Source of the DNA: an uncultured Bacteroidota bacterium
Lineage (GTDB): Bacteria > Bacteroidota > Bacteroidia > NS11-12g > UBA955
Length of the DNA: 10,497 bases
Direction: 5' to 3'
Assembly: GCA_903953615.1 (NCBI GenBank)
Contig: CAJBKH010000333.1
Location: forward strand, 1-10,497
The first letter of the stretch is position 1. Each line of letters begins with the position of its first letter. The position numbers were made by a program, and so were the translations under genes. This document shows, in pieces, positions 1-7,259 of the stretch. The notes below the pieces were generated by a model. The model worked only from the letters and a program-made list of their open reading frames with translations, had not been told where the DNA came from and did no database searches.

Positions 1-75
1 CACCATCAAACCATCAATGTACGCAGTACCGTTGGCGATGGCACCACCTTTGGGTTTACTTTAAAGAAAGGTTAA
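1..75 (+). CDS. C-terminal end of a probable sensor histidine kinase (5' part outside window)
   Basis: Frame 1 is open from the window edge to a TAA at 73-75 and gives 24 residues. They contain INVRSTVGDGTTFGFTL, which resembles the last ATP-binding block (G2 box, GxGTxFxxxLP) and final beta strand of the GHKL/HATPase domain that ends most two-component histidine kinases. In that family the domain binds ATP and phosphorylates a histidine in the preceding dimerisation domain. Nothing of the sensor, membrane or dimerisation parts is visible, so signal and partner are unknown. The gene converges on the minus-strand gene ending at 85, with only 9 nt between the two stop codons and no clear terminator. 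The assignment rests on one short motif; another GHKL ATPase is possible. Confidence 0.6.
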   Translation, partial: HHQTINVRSTVGDGTTFGFTLKKG

Positions 76-84
76 TTCGGTTTT

Positions 85-696
85 TTACTGCACCCACTTA
101 ATCATACAACCTACCGCTTTGGTGGTTTTAACTGTTATATCTTTGCCAGCGATTAATTCATCGAGCCCATTCTCCAAATATTTTTTGGTTACCTTGTCTA
201 CATTTTCGAAATTATTGTCAATGCCACCGGTATATTTAACTATGAATTTGTCACCTTCTTTTTGAATTAAAAACATATGGGGTGTTTTCATTGCACCAAA
301 AGTACGGGCCACATTTTGGGTCTCATCCGTTAAATAAGGAAAGGTATAGCCTTTGTCATTGGCGCGTTTAACTTTCTCTTTGTGTACTTCCTCAGGATAA
401 TTAAAAGTATCGTTTGCATTAATGGCAATCACTGGATAACCTTGTGGTTTGTATTTTTTGTCTAAAGCAATAATGCGGTTTTCGTATTTGCGTGCAAAAG
501 GACATTCGTTGCAGGTAAAGACGATAATAAATCCTTTCGCATCTGCCATGCTAGTCATCGATACCATGCTGCCATCAATGTTTTTTAAATTAAAATCTAC
601 CGCTTCCATGCCTGGTTCATAACCATTGCTCGTGTAGGTGAAGGCCATGTTAATCAATGTAGCGATAACCATTAAGCCAAAGAATAAGTGTTTCAT
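85..696 (-). CDS. Exported thioredoxin-fold / peroxiredoxin-like (PRX_like1-type) protein
   Basis: This 203-residue protein starts with a hydrophobic signal peptide (about residues 1-20, MKHLFFGLMVIATLINMAFT), so it should act outside the cytoplasm. An AhpC/TSA-like thioredoxin fold follows. FTCNECPFARKY has the redox-type pair C62/C65 (CxxC) in the position of the CNHCP motif of the PRX_like1 group. AINANDTFNYPEE and FPYLTDETQNVARTFGA are the usual conserved blocks, TPH (P139) is the expected cis-proline loop, and the family-typical GCxIKW tail is present as GCMIKW with C197. The family is probably a thiol oxidoreductase; its substrate is not known. The start at 696 is preferred over an upstream ATG at 813 because the signal peptide begins there and a promoter -7 box (729-736) lies inside the would-be extension. 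It is probably monocistronic. Confidence 0.85.
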   Translation of the reverse strand: MKHLFFGLMVIATLINMAFTYTSNGYEPGMEAVDFNLKNIDGSMVSMTSMADAKGFIIVFTCNECPFARKYENRIIALDKKYKPQGYPVIAINANDTFNYPEEVHKEKVKRANDKGYTFPYLTDETQNVARTFGAMKTPHMFLIQKEGDKFIVKYTGGIDNNFENVDKVTKKYLENGLDELIAGKDITVKTTKAVGCMIKWVQ

Positions 697-728
697 AGTG
701 TTAGAAAATTTGTAAATATGTGTTATAA

Positions 729-736
729 CAAATATA
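729..736 (-). promoter_or_regulatory. Candidate Bacteroidota -7 promoter box (TATATTTG) for the PRX-like gene
   Basis: Read on the minus strand, the box is TATATTTG, an exact match to TAnnTTTG. It would place the transcript start about 28 nt before the ATG at 696. No TTTG -33 element is found at the usual spacing, so the call depends on the -7 box and position only. Confidence 0.45.
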
Positions 737-811
737 GTGCAAAATATTTTTTCGTTTTTCATTTTAATGTAAAAAAAACAGTCTTTCGCTATCGCCATTA
801 TACTCAGGTAC

Positions 812-830
812 AAAAAAATCAGAAGATTTT
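812..830 (-). terminator. Weak candidate terminator after the TlpA-like gene
   Basis: On the minus strand, about 20 nt after the stop codon at 850, AAAATC-TTCT-GATTTT can form a 6-bp stem with a 4-nt loop, followed by more T residues. The stem has only one G-C pair, so it would be weak. Confidence 0.35.
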
Positions 831-849
831 AATAAGACTAAGACTAACG

Positions 850-1329
850 TTACTTTTCTATAAATTTAAGCAGTTGTTTCAAACTGCTAAAATTTATTTC
901 GTGGTTTTTGCGTGTGCCGTTTTTAAGTAAAATGGTATATGGTATATTGCCTTCCCAGTCGCCAACAGAAGTTATCAGTTCGTTAAAATCATAACTATCG
1001 AATAAGTAATGTGTGCCGGGCAAACGTTTTACGCTTACATATTTTTTCACTTTTTTTAGGCCATCTTCACCATCGAATGAGACAAAAATAAATTGGATGT
1101 TTTTAGATTTAAGGAGTGAATCGGCCTCGATAAAATAAGGCAACTCTTGCACACAAGGTTTGCACCAAGTGGCCCAAAAATTAATCACAATTGTGCTGCT
1201 GTCTTTTGGTGAACGCACCATGTGTAACAAAGAATCAGTAGAAATTAATTTAACTTGCGCATGGCTTTGAATGCAGCAAAAAAAAATGCAGATAAAAAGT
1301 AAGGGTTTTAAAGCAGTTGCAAAATGCAT
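850..1329 (-). CDS. Exported TlpA-like thioredoxin-family protein
   Basis: The 159-residue product has a signal peptide (residues 1-24, likely cut after SHA-24) and one thioredoxin fold. VINFWATWCKPCVQELPYF carries the active-site pair C56/C59 in a WCKPC motif, typical of TlpA/ResA-like periplasmic thiol-disulfide oxidoreductases. P130 in GNIPYT is the expected cis-proline opposite the active site. These proteins reduce or rearrange disulfides in exported proteins; the partner cannot be read from sequence. Its ATG lies 12 nt after the stop codon of the 1442-residue cysteine-rich secreted protein, with no promoter in the gap, so the two are almost certainly co-transcribed and it may act on that protein (inference). 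The other cysteines (14, 18, 19) are in the signal peptide. It is shorter than full TlpA/AhpC proteins with an N-terminal extension. Confidence 0.88.
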   Translation of the reverse strand: MHFATALKPLLFICIFFCCIQSHAQVKLISTDSLLHMVRSPKDSSTIVINFWATWCKPCVQELPYFIEADSLLKSKNIQFIFVSFDGEDGLKKVKKYVSVKRLPGTHYLFDSYDFNELITSVGDWEGNIPYTILLKNGTRKNHEINFSSLKQLLKFIEK

Positions 1330-1341
1330 TGTTAATTTCGT

Positions 1342-4300
1342 TTATTTTAAGAGTGTTAATGTACCACTAAATTGGTAGGTTTTGCGGTCGTAGTAGGTAA
1401 AGTTAATTTGGTACATGTAAACACCATCTTGCACCAATTCGCCTTTGTAATAGCCATCCCATCCAAGATTGGGGTCGTGACTCACAAACAAAGTTTCGCC
1501 CCAGCGGTTGAGGATTTGCATTTCAAAATTTTTGGTGTTTTTTAAGCCTTCAATTTTAAACACATCGTTAATTTGATCGTTATTGATTGTGATAGCGGTT
1601 GGAATGTAAACATTGAAATTTTTTGGGTATATATAGATACTTTGTTCACTGCTATCGGTGCAGTTAAATACGTTGCTAACACGCAAAGTAATCTTGCCTT
1701 TTAATAATTCGGTCACTATTAAAACAGGTGTATCTAGATTACTGCTTTGTTGATTTGGAAAGCGCCAAAAATAAGCATTGCCCGTTTGCAAGATTGGTAA
1801 AAATTTAATCCGACTAGCACTCACCCCATCGCCTGTTTCTTGAAACATAAAACTAGCATCAGGCAAGGCATGCACCAATACGGCATTGGTGGCATTCGCG
1901 GTTGATCTGCAACCTTTGTTATCTGTAACCGTTAAACTTAAATCATAGGCTTGGGCAACTGCGTATAGGTGTTGTAGTTGTTGGTTATTGCCACTAAAGC
2001 CATCGCCCAATTGCCAATCCCAGTTTTGTATCGGAGCACCTGATTTTTGCAAGCCTTGAATGGTAGCCATTTCATATAGACAAACGGTGTCGCCAATAAT
2101 TTGCGCGACTGGATTATTAAGCACAGCAACATTTTTGGTAATACTATCTGCACAACCTTCTTTGGTGCGAATTTTTAATTGAACAAGATAGATGCCTGCA
2201 TTGGCAAATTGAATATTGCCCAAATTCGCATTGTCGTTATAGGTTTGTATTCCAATTTTATAAGTCCAAGTATTCACCTTGTCATTATTGGCAGCAGAAG
2301 CATCCGAAAAGTCGAAACCATGACCAGTAAAACATTGGGTATCTTTATTGATAATAAAATTAGCAAGTGGTGCAGGGAGCACAAAATATTTTTTAGAAAG
2401 ACTGTCCTTGCATTGAGCAGTGGTAGCTTGCACTAACCGGATGGTATGGGGACCCGGAGTGTTGCCAATGTAAACTGTGCTATCTATACTTCCTGTATAG
2501 ACTAACTGCCCATCAATTCGCCAATAATTGATAATGCCTTTTGAGTTGCTGGTTCTAAAAACAAAGCGGTTGCCATTCAAACATTGGATGCTGTCGTTCA
2601 CAATAAATTGTGGTACTGGTTGACCACCCACTTGCAAGTTAAAGGTGCTTGAATCGGTACAACCTTCGTTGTCGATAACCCTTAAACTATAGATATGCCT
2701 ACCAGTATCAGTCAACACTATGTTTTTTAAATTGTAATTGGTATCTATGGTATTTTTATAACGCCATTGGGCACCTGCGTAGTTTTGGAAATAGGTGCTT
2801 TGATTGTTTACAGTAAATGAATTGCTGTTGAGACATTGGGTGTCATTGTTAATTTTAAAAGCTGCAATTGGTGCCTTTAAAACATACACCATGCGCATGG
2901 TAGAATCTTCGCAACCGTTGTACGGTGCAGAAATTTTTAATTTAACTTTATAGCTTCCAACGGTCGTATAGTATACTGAATCTATGCTTGCTTTTTGTGA
3001 AGTTTGGCCATTGCCAAGGTCCCATTTATAACTTAAATAATTGCCCAAGGTGGTATCTTTGAATTTAAATAAATGGTCTTTGAAACATTGGGTGCTATCA
3101 TTGATTTTAAATTGTGCTTTAGGGATATCAAGCACTTCTACGTGTTTGATTTTGATTTCTTCACAACCAAAGGTAGATATAGCTTTTAAACTAACAGTAT
3201 ATCTGCCAGCGGAAAAATACCGAATATTTTTTATGGAATAATTGGTACTGGTTCTGCCATTGCCTGCATCCCAAAACAGATTCATGGTATCTGCCGCAAC
3301 GGTTGCAATGCTTGTATAGGTCCAGCGAGCAGAAGGTAAACACTGAATGGTATCAATACTATTGAGTAAAAAATCAACTTTTGGTTTAGGCCAAATTTGA
3401 ACTGCATTGATAACTGTGTCGCTGCAGCCTCTGTCTGAAATGGCAATATGTTTATAAAACCTAACCACATCCGAATTTGATTGATAATAGTTTAAACTTT
3501 TAATTGTTTTTAATGAATCGCTTATTAAACTAGTGGTATCATCAAATACCCAACGCACCGATTTAATAGAGCCTGTTACGATTTGCGAACTATCATAAAA
3601 TTCGATAGGTGTACCACTGCAAAAATTTTTACCCTTCACTTTTGCGAACACTTTAGGCATAGGGTGCACCGTTACGTTAATTGGGTAGCGGGCCTTGCAA
3701 TTGGCTTGGGTGGTATACACATCAAAATACACTTTGTATTTGCCCGGCATTGGAAAACGCACTGTTGTTTGATCCTTGTCCCAAACTGTTGTCCATGGAA
3801 AAACCCACGCCTTGTGTAAAATCTGATCGGACAATATTTTTGTCGAATCTTCGAACTTAAAGCGGTTGTATTTCCAACATTTTTCAATCGAATCGACCAC
3901 CAATTTCGAAAAAATATCAATCTTGCTAACTGTTGCAGTGTCACTAAATTTACAATAGCCAGAAGTGTCTGTGGCGTTTACCCACACTTTTTTATTGTCC
4001 CAAGCCTTGTAGTAATTATTGGTGCTATTGTCTTGCCATTTAAAATTAGAGAAGAAAGGATTTTTTTCCTGAAAAAGAACAGTGTCAATACCGCAAATAA
4101 TCTTGTTGCGCAAGGGGTCAAATACAGGCCAATTCACGATGACTATAAGTGTTACAGAATCTTTTTTGCCTGCAAAATCTTCGGCAACAAGCTTCACTGT
4201 GTAGTTGCCTGTCGAGTTGTAGAGGTGTTGAACAGGATTGCCCGTAGCAGAGGTGTTGTCGCCAAAATGCCAAGTATATTTTTTAAGCACCTTATCCGAC

Positions 4301-5670
4301 TTGGCTCTGAATTGCACATTGATTTTATTGTTTTTGCAATCGTATTTTAAAACCGAATCTTTAAATGCTAAATCGAAATTAGGCAAACTAAAACCTGATA
4401 AATACAAATACGATTCATAATAACCAACGCCATAGCAATAAGCCAATAAGCCATCGGAGCTTTCGAGCAGATGTTGACCAATGCTAATTTTTAAACGTGC
4501 AAAGGAATAGGTAGGGGCGTAAGCAAATTTTATGAATTCACTTGAGTCGATTTTTGTTTTGTCTAAATAAACATTGTTTTTAGCACTGGTTTTAATGACA
4601 ATGTTTACGAAGTGATCTTTCAAATTAAATGAATTCACCGTACTGAAGAGAGATGATTCTCCAAAATACTTTATGCTTACCAATTCAAGTTGAGCAGGAT
4701 CGCCATAGCTAGAGTTTATATAGCCACTGCAGCCAGCACCTTTTAAGAATTGGTGGCAATGAAACAATTTATTGGATGAAGCATAATAGCCTGAATCGCT
4801 TTTTACATCGATGGTCAATGGATTAAGGCGTGATACATTTTTGTATAAAACACCATTCACACGAATGTCGGTACTCGAATCAAGCGGAATCATTTTTAAA
4901 AGGTAACCTTTAATATGGCCAAAATGCGAAGGGATACAATAAGCAGTATCCAACACATCGTTGGGCAATACCTGTTCGAACTCATGGTCGCAAGCGCCAC
5001 AAGGCCAAGCCGAACAACGGTCGCCTGTAAATAAAACCAACTTATTTGGAGAGAGAACACTTACTATCGAACCCGATAAATCTTTGCTACTGCCCATTTG
5101 GTAAAGCTGTCCTTTATTAAGGGTAAGGTAAATGGGCACATTACTTGCATTACCAGAGAGTGTGGTATTAGTTGGAATGATTTTTACTTTTGTTGAGTCT
5201 TCACCAGCAACCAAAAGTATTTCACTGGTGCTGCCCGTACTTGGATTGCCAACAACATAAGTGGTCTTGCTAGGAATGTTGGCATAAGGCAATACAATAC
5301 TGGCATCGGTAGTGGCGTATAACAAGTTCATGGCCGAAACCGAGATTGGAAAATCGGAGGTGATGTGAATGGCTTTATCTCTGATAACATCATAGTCTGT
5401 CAAATAACCAAGATGCAAGGGAATTAAGAAAACCACTACGCTGTCTTTTGGTATTTGAATGGAAGCGGAGTAACCTTGCAATGGTATTGAAATATCAACC
5501 TTGGTTTTGTTGGTAGCCGATATGTACAGGCGGAGGGAATCTTTCCTGCCAGAAAACGTAGAATCGTAATTTCTTAAAAACCCCGTCCAAAATTCGGTCC
5601 CTGTATTGGATTTTTGACTCAACAACGCAAGGGGTAAGGATAAAAGAAGTATGAGTACGAGTCTTTTCAA
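1342..5670 (-). CDS. Giant secreted protein: IgGFc-binding-like head, tandem Cys-paired PKD/Ig-like modules, T9SS type B tail
   Basis: This 1442-residue protein begins with a signal peptide (KRLVLILLLSLPLALLSQ, to about 19). Residues ~24-425 look like the IgGFc-binding N-terminal domain seen in Bacteroidota adhesin-like proteins: GTEFWTGF, SDFPISVSAMN, TTDASIVLP, EILLVAGEDSTKVKIIPT, LNKGQLYQ, CDHEFEQVLP. A PKD domain follows (~445-512, YTWHFGDNTSATGNPVQHLY), then further Ig/PKD-like modules to ~1340. Most of these have one early cysteine and one late cysteine about 57-65 residues apart; there are 27 cysteines in all. Residues ~1353-1442 are a type B T9SS sorting domain (NVYIPTAITINND, LNRWGE, GWDGYYKG, final GTLTLLK), so the protein should cross the outer membrane and be attached or released there. 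The start codon is TTG: no in-frame ATG or GTG lies between the upstream TGA and the signal peptide. The ligand is unknown; adhesion is an inference. Confidence 0.9.
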   Translation of the reverse strand: MKRLVLILLLSLPLALLSQKSNTGTEFWTGFLRNYDSTFSGRKDSLRLYISATNKTKVDISIPLQGYSASIQIPKDSVVVFLIPLHLGYLTDYDVIRDKAIHITSDFPISVSAMNLLYATTDASIVLPYANIPSKTTYVVGNPSTGSTSEILLVAGEDSTKVKIIPTNTTLSGNASNVPIYLTLNKGQLYQMGSSKDLSGSIVSVLSPNKLVLFTGDRCSAWPCGACDHEFEQVLPNDVLDTAYCIPSHFGHIKGYLLKMIPLDSSTDIRVNGVLYKNVSRLNPLTIDVKSDSGYYASSNKLFHCHQFLKGAGCSGYINSSYGDPAQLELVSIKYFGESSLFSTVNSFNLKDHFVNIVIKTSAKNNVYLDKTKIDSSEFIKFAYAPTYSFARLKISIGQHLLESSDGLLAYCYGVGYYESYLYLSGFSLPNFDLAFKDSVLKYDCKNNKINVQFRAKSDKVLKKYTWHFGDNTSATGNPVQHLYNSTGNYTVKLVAEDFAGKKDSVTLIVIVNWPVFDPLRNKIICGIDTVLFQEKNPFFSNFKWQDNSTNNYYKAWDNKKVWVNATDTSGYCKFSDTATVSKIDIFSKLVVDSIEKCWKYNRFKFEDSTKILSDQILHKAWVFPWTTVWDKDQTTVRFPMPGKYKVYFDVYTTQANCKARYPINVTVHPMPKVFAKVKGKNFCSGTPIEFYDSSQIVTGSIKSVRWVFDDTTSLISDSLKTIKSLNYYQSNSDVVRFYKHIAISDRGCSDTVINAVQIWPKPKVDFLLNSIDTIQCLPSARWTYTSIATVAADTMNLFWDAGNGRTSTNYSIKNIRYFSAGRYTVSLKAISTFGCEEIKIKHVEVLDIPKAQFKINDSTQCFKDHLFKFKDTTLGNYLSYKWDLGNGQTSQKASIDSVYYTTVGSYKVKLKISAPYNGCEDSTMRMVYVLKAPIAAFKINNDTQCLNSNSFTVNNQSTYFQNYAGAQWRYKNTIDTNYNLKNIVLTDTGRHIYSLRVIDNEGCTDSSTFNLQVGGQPVPQFIVNDSIQCLNGNRFVFRTSNSKGIINYWRIDGQLVYTGSIDSTVYIGNTPGPHTIRLVQATTAQCKDSLSKKYFVLPAPLANFIINKDTQCFTGHGFDFSDASAANNDKVNTWTYKIGIQTYNDNANLGNIQFANAGIYLVQLKIRTKEGCADSITKNVAVLNNPVAQIIGDTVCLYEMATIQGLQKSGAPIQNWDWQLGDGFSGNNQQLQHLYAVAQAYDLSLTVTDNKGCRSTANATNAVLVHALPDASFMFQETGDGVSASRIKFLPILQTGNAYFWRFPNQQSSNLDTPVLIVTELLKGKITLRVSNVFNCTDSSEQSIYIYPKNFNVYIPTAITINNDQINDVFKIEGLKNTKNFEMQILNRWGETLFVSHDPNLGWDGYYKGELVQDGVYMYQINFTYYDRKTYQFSGTLTLLK
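1345..1614 (-). other. T9SS type B C-terminal sorting domain (gliding-motility-associated C-terminal type)
   Basis: This encodes residues ~1353-1442 of the giant secreted protein. The order NVYIPTAITINNDxxNDVFKI, then LNRWGExLF, then GWDGxYKGxxVxDGVYMY, then FSGTLTLLK is that of the CHU_C / gliding-motility-associated C-terminal family. Such domains direct cargo through the type IX secretion system and are normally removed by the PorU sortase. No T9SS machinery gene is in this window. Confidence 0.85.
2110..3378 (-). repeat. Five tandem ~84-residue modules with paired cysteines
   Basis: Within the giant secreted protein, residues ~765-1187 repeat a pattern: xFxxNxxxQC, a run with W/F and G, then GC[ED]D or similar. 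The QC cysteines are C777, C862, C946, C1030 and C1113, spaced 85, 84, 84 and 83 residues apart. Their presumed partners are C836, C920, C1004, C1087 and C1173, each 57-60 residues downstream. Examples of the opening are FKINDSTQC, FKINNDTQC, FIVNDSIQC and FIINKDTQC. Similarity is at protein level; the DNA copies have diverged. More distant modules flank the set (C598/C658, C684/C749 and C1197/C1254). Confidence 0.85.
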
Positions 5671-5677
5671 ATTGTAA

Positions 5678-5708
5678 CAAATATAACAAATAATTGGTGC
5701 ATTTCAAA
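5678..5708 (-). promoter_or_regulatory. Bacteroidota promoter TTTG-N19-TATATTTG for the giant protein / TlpA operon
   Basis: On the minus strand TTTG (5705-5708) is followed after exactly 19 nt by TATATTTG (5678-5685), a complete match to the Bacteroidota primary sigma factor consensus. The -7 box ends only 7 nt before the TTG start codon at 5670, so the 5' leader would be a few nucleotides or absent. Confidence 0.7.
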
Positions 5709-5842
5709 GTGGCCGAGTGAGGCTTTGAAAGGCTGGAATTAAATATTGATTCTTTTAATCTTTATAATGATAAGATGGGTTAAAAAAATATTTGATTTAC
5801 CTAGGGATATGCCAATTTTCAAAAAGGTTGGGTAGTTTACAT

Positions 5843-5875
5843 AAAAAAGCCAACACTTAATGTGCTGGCTTTTTT
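5843..5875 (-). terminator. Hairpin terminator downstream of mdh (sequence works in both directions)
   Basis: Arms 5843-5856 and 5862-5875 pair over 10 bp (AAAAAAGCCA/TGGCTTTTTT), one mismatch and 3 more bp, around a 5-nt loop. It lies 31 nt after the mdh stop codon on the minus strand and ends in a T-run. It isolates mdh from the operon that starts at 5670. Confidence 0.85.
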
Positions 5876-5906
5876 GATTTTTTTTTACAAGATTCTGACA
5901 GTAATT

Positions 5907-6842
5907 TTACATACTCATAGTGCTCAACACACTGTTCATGCTGCGAACTGCTTCTGCAGATTTGCTGAATGCTGCTTGTTCTTCTTCATTAAGTTTGTAA
6001 TCAACGATTTCTTCCCAACCGTTTTTACCAATAATTACAGGTACACCTAAACAGATATCGTTTTGACCGTATTCGCCTTCTAACATTACGCAACATGGCA
6101 TTAATTTTTTCTCGTCTCTAACAATTGCTTCAACAAGGGCAGCTACTGCAGCACCGGGCGCATACCATGCGCTAGTACCCAATAAGCCTGTTAAAGTTGC
6201 ACCACCAACCATTGTGTCGGCAGCTACTTTTTTCAAAGCTTCTTCGCTTAAACGGTTGCTAATAGGTAAACCATTGACAGTCGCCATTCTTGTTAAAGGA
6301 ATCATGGTAGTATCACCATGACCACCAATTACAACAGCATGTAAGTCGTTGGTAGAAGCACCAGTAGCCAAAGATAAATAACATTTGAAACGCGCGCTAT
6401 CCAATAAGCCACCCATACCAATCACTCTGTTTTTAGGCAAACCACTTGCTTTCAAAGCAAGGTAAGTCATCGTATCCATGGGATTACTTACAATGATAAA
6501 AATCGCATTCGGAGAGTATTTTAAAATATTTTCAGTAACGCCTTTCACAATGCCAGCATTGATACCGATTAATTCTTCGCGGGTCATACCTGGTTTACGA
6601 GGGATACCGCTAGTAATAACAACTACATCGCTATCGGCTGTTTTGCTATAATCGTTGGTGCTTCCAGAAATTTTAGTGTCAAAACCTAACAATGAAGAGG
6701 TTTGAAATAAATCCAAAGCTTTTCCTTCGCTAATACCTTCTTTAATATCCAACAATACCAATTCTGAACAAAGTTCTCTGCGTGCAATGTTGTCTGCACA
6801 GGTTGCGCCTACTGCTCCGGCTCCTACGACTGTTACTTTCAT
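5907..6842 (-). CDS. mdh: Malate dehydrogenase (NAD-dependent, LDH-like type)
   Basis: The 311-residue enzyme interconverts malate and oxaloacetate with NAD in the TCA cycle, in the cytoplasm. The N-terminus has the Rossmann motif G7-A-G-A-V-G12 and D32 at the end of strand 2, the residue that favours NAD over NADP. IPRKPGMTR supplies R82 and R88; arginine rather than glutamine at R82 marks malate rather than lactate specificity. N120 lies in VSNPMD, D148 and R151 in LDSAR, and H175 in GGHGD; D148/H175 form the proton-relay pair. Length is normal for the LDH-like MDH group. An ATG 15 codons upstream (6887) is rejected because a promoter -7 box (6876-6883) falls within it and the Rossmann strand starts at MKVTVVGAG. 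The gene is probably monocistronic, with a terminator at 5843-5875. Confidence 0.96.
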   Translation of the reverse strand: MKVTVVGAGAVGATCADNIARRELCSELVLLDIKEGISEGKALDLFQTSSLLGFDTKISGSTNDYSKTADSDVVVITSGIPRKPGMTREELIGINAGIVKGVTENILKYSPNAIFIIVSNPMDTMTYLALKASGLPKNRVIGMGGLLDSARFKCYLSLATGASTNDLHAVVIGGHGDTTMIPLTRMATVNGLPISNRLSEEALKKVAADTMVGGATLTGLLGTSAWYAPGAAVAALVEAIVRDEKKLMPCCVMLEGEYGQNDICLGVPVIIGKNGWEEIVDYKLNEEEQAAFSKSAEAVRSMNSVLSTMSM

Positions 6843-6875
6843 ATTATTTTTTTTTGATTTGAATAAATTTTGGTG

Positions 6876-6883
6876 CAAATGTA
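6876..6883 (-). promoter_or_regulatory. Candidate -7 promoter box (TACATTTG) for mdh
   Basis: TACATTTG on the minus strand matches TAnnTTTG and lies 33 nt before the mdh ATG, giving a leader near 30 nt. No TTTG element is seen at about 19 nt upstream, so only half of the promoter is supported. Confidence 0.45.
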
Positions 6884-6980
6884 GCAAAATTATTAAAGAT
6901 TAGAATACTGTGGATTCAAACTCGCTCTGATTATTGTCAGTCCAAGTTGCTTAACATTGTATTCCTTAAAAAATCTTTGA

Positions 6981-7096
6981 GCGATAGCGAAAAAAGATCC
7001 AACCCCGACCTCAGTGTGTGCTCCCTGGCGTGCCGTGAAGTGTGAAAGTCCTAGCCACCAATTAAATTAGAAAGCAAAAGCATTGGAAATAAAAAT
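6981..7096. repeat. Direct repeat, copy 1 (~116 nt)
   Basis: This stretch is repeated 163 nt downstream at 7144-7259. Positions 7017-7084 are identical over 68 nt to 7180-7247; the left part (about 36 nt) and right part (about 12 nt) match with scattered substitutions. The copy runs from a GCGATAGCGAAAAAAG-like left end to an A-rich right end followed by AGTCC. It lies in the 457-nt gap between mdh and the tRNA gene, where I see no convincing gene. On the minus strand one frame is open for 57 codons through this copy (6896-7066) but lacks a start codon. Confidence 0.9.
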
Positions 7097-7143
7097 AGTC
7101 CCAAAAGGAGGAGTCATGGTCATTACATAACAATAAAAAAATC

Positions 7144-7259
7144 GCATCAGCGAAAAAAGGGCCAACCACTCCCTTAGTCTGTGCTCCCTGGCGTGCCGTG
7201 AAGTGTGAAAGTCCTAGCCACCAATTAAATTAGAAAGCAAAAGCATTAGACATAAAAAA
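7144..7259. repeat. Direct repeat, copy 2 (~116 nt)
   Basis: This is the second copy of the repeat, separated from copy 1 by a 47-nt spacer (7097-7143). Its right end runs directly into the tRNA-Leu terminator hairpin. Its positions 7196-7215 (CCGTGAAGT, GT, GAAAGTCCT) match, in inverted orientation, the sequence immediately after the tRNA 3' end (7279-7299). There are no terminal inverted repeats and no transposase, so it is not a recognisable insertion sequence; a dispersed non-coding repeat family or a local duplication are the alternatives. Confidence 0.9.

Noticed and set aside
697..813. A 39-residue N-terminal extension of the PRX-like protein from ATG 813
   Set aside because: It would bury the signal peptide and overlap the TATATTTG promoter box at 729-736; the shorter start at 696 fits better.
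1938..4420. Several 60-105-codon open frames on both strands inside the large secreted protein gene
   Set aside because: They overlap a long frame with clear domain content, have no recognisable motifs and look like chance frames.
6843..6887. A 15-residue N-terminal extension of malate dehydrogenase
   Set aside because: The Rossmann fold normally begins within a few residues of the start, and the TACATTTG box lies inside the extension.
784..6992. 12-nt match GCGATAGCGAAA at 784-795 (minus) and 6981-6992 (plus)
   Set aside because: Several 12-mer matches are expected by chance in 10 kb on two strands, and the surrounding sequences differ.
7103..7130. Near-perfect Shine-Dalgarno (AAGGAGG) followed by ATG in the repeat spacer
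   Set aside because: The reading frame is only four codons (MVIT, stop), so it is most likely a chance match.
6981..7259. A two-repeat CRISPR-like array
   Set aside because: The repeat unit is over 100 nt, there are only two copies and no cas gene; CRISPR repeats are about 24-48 nt.
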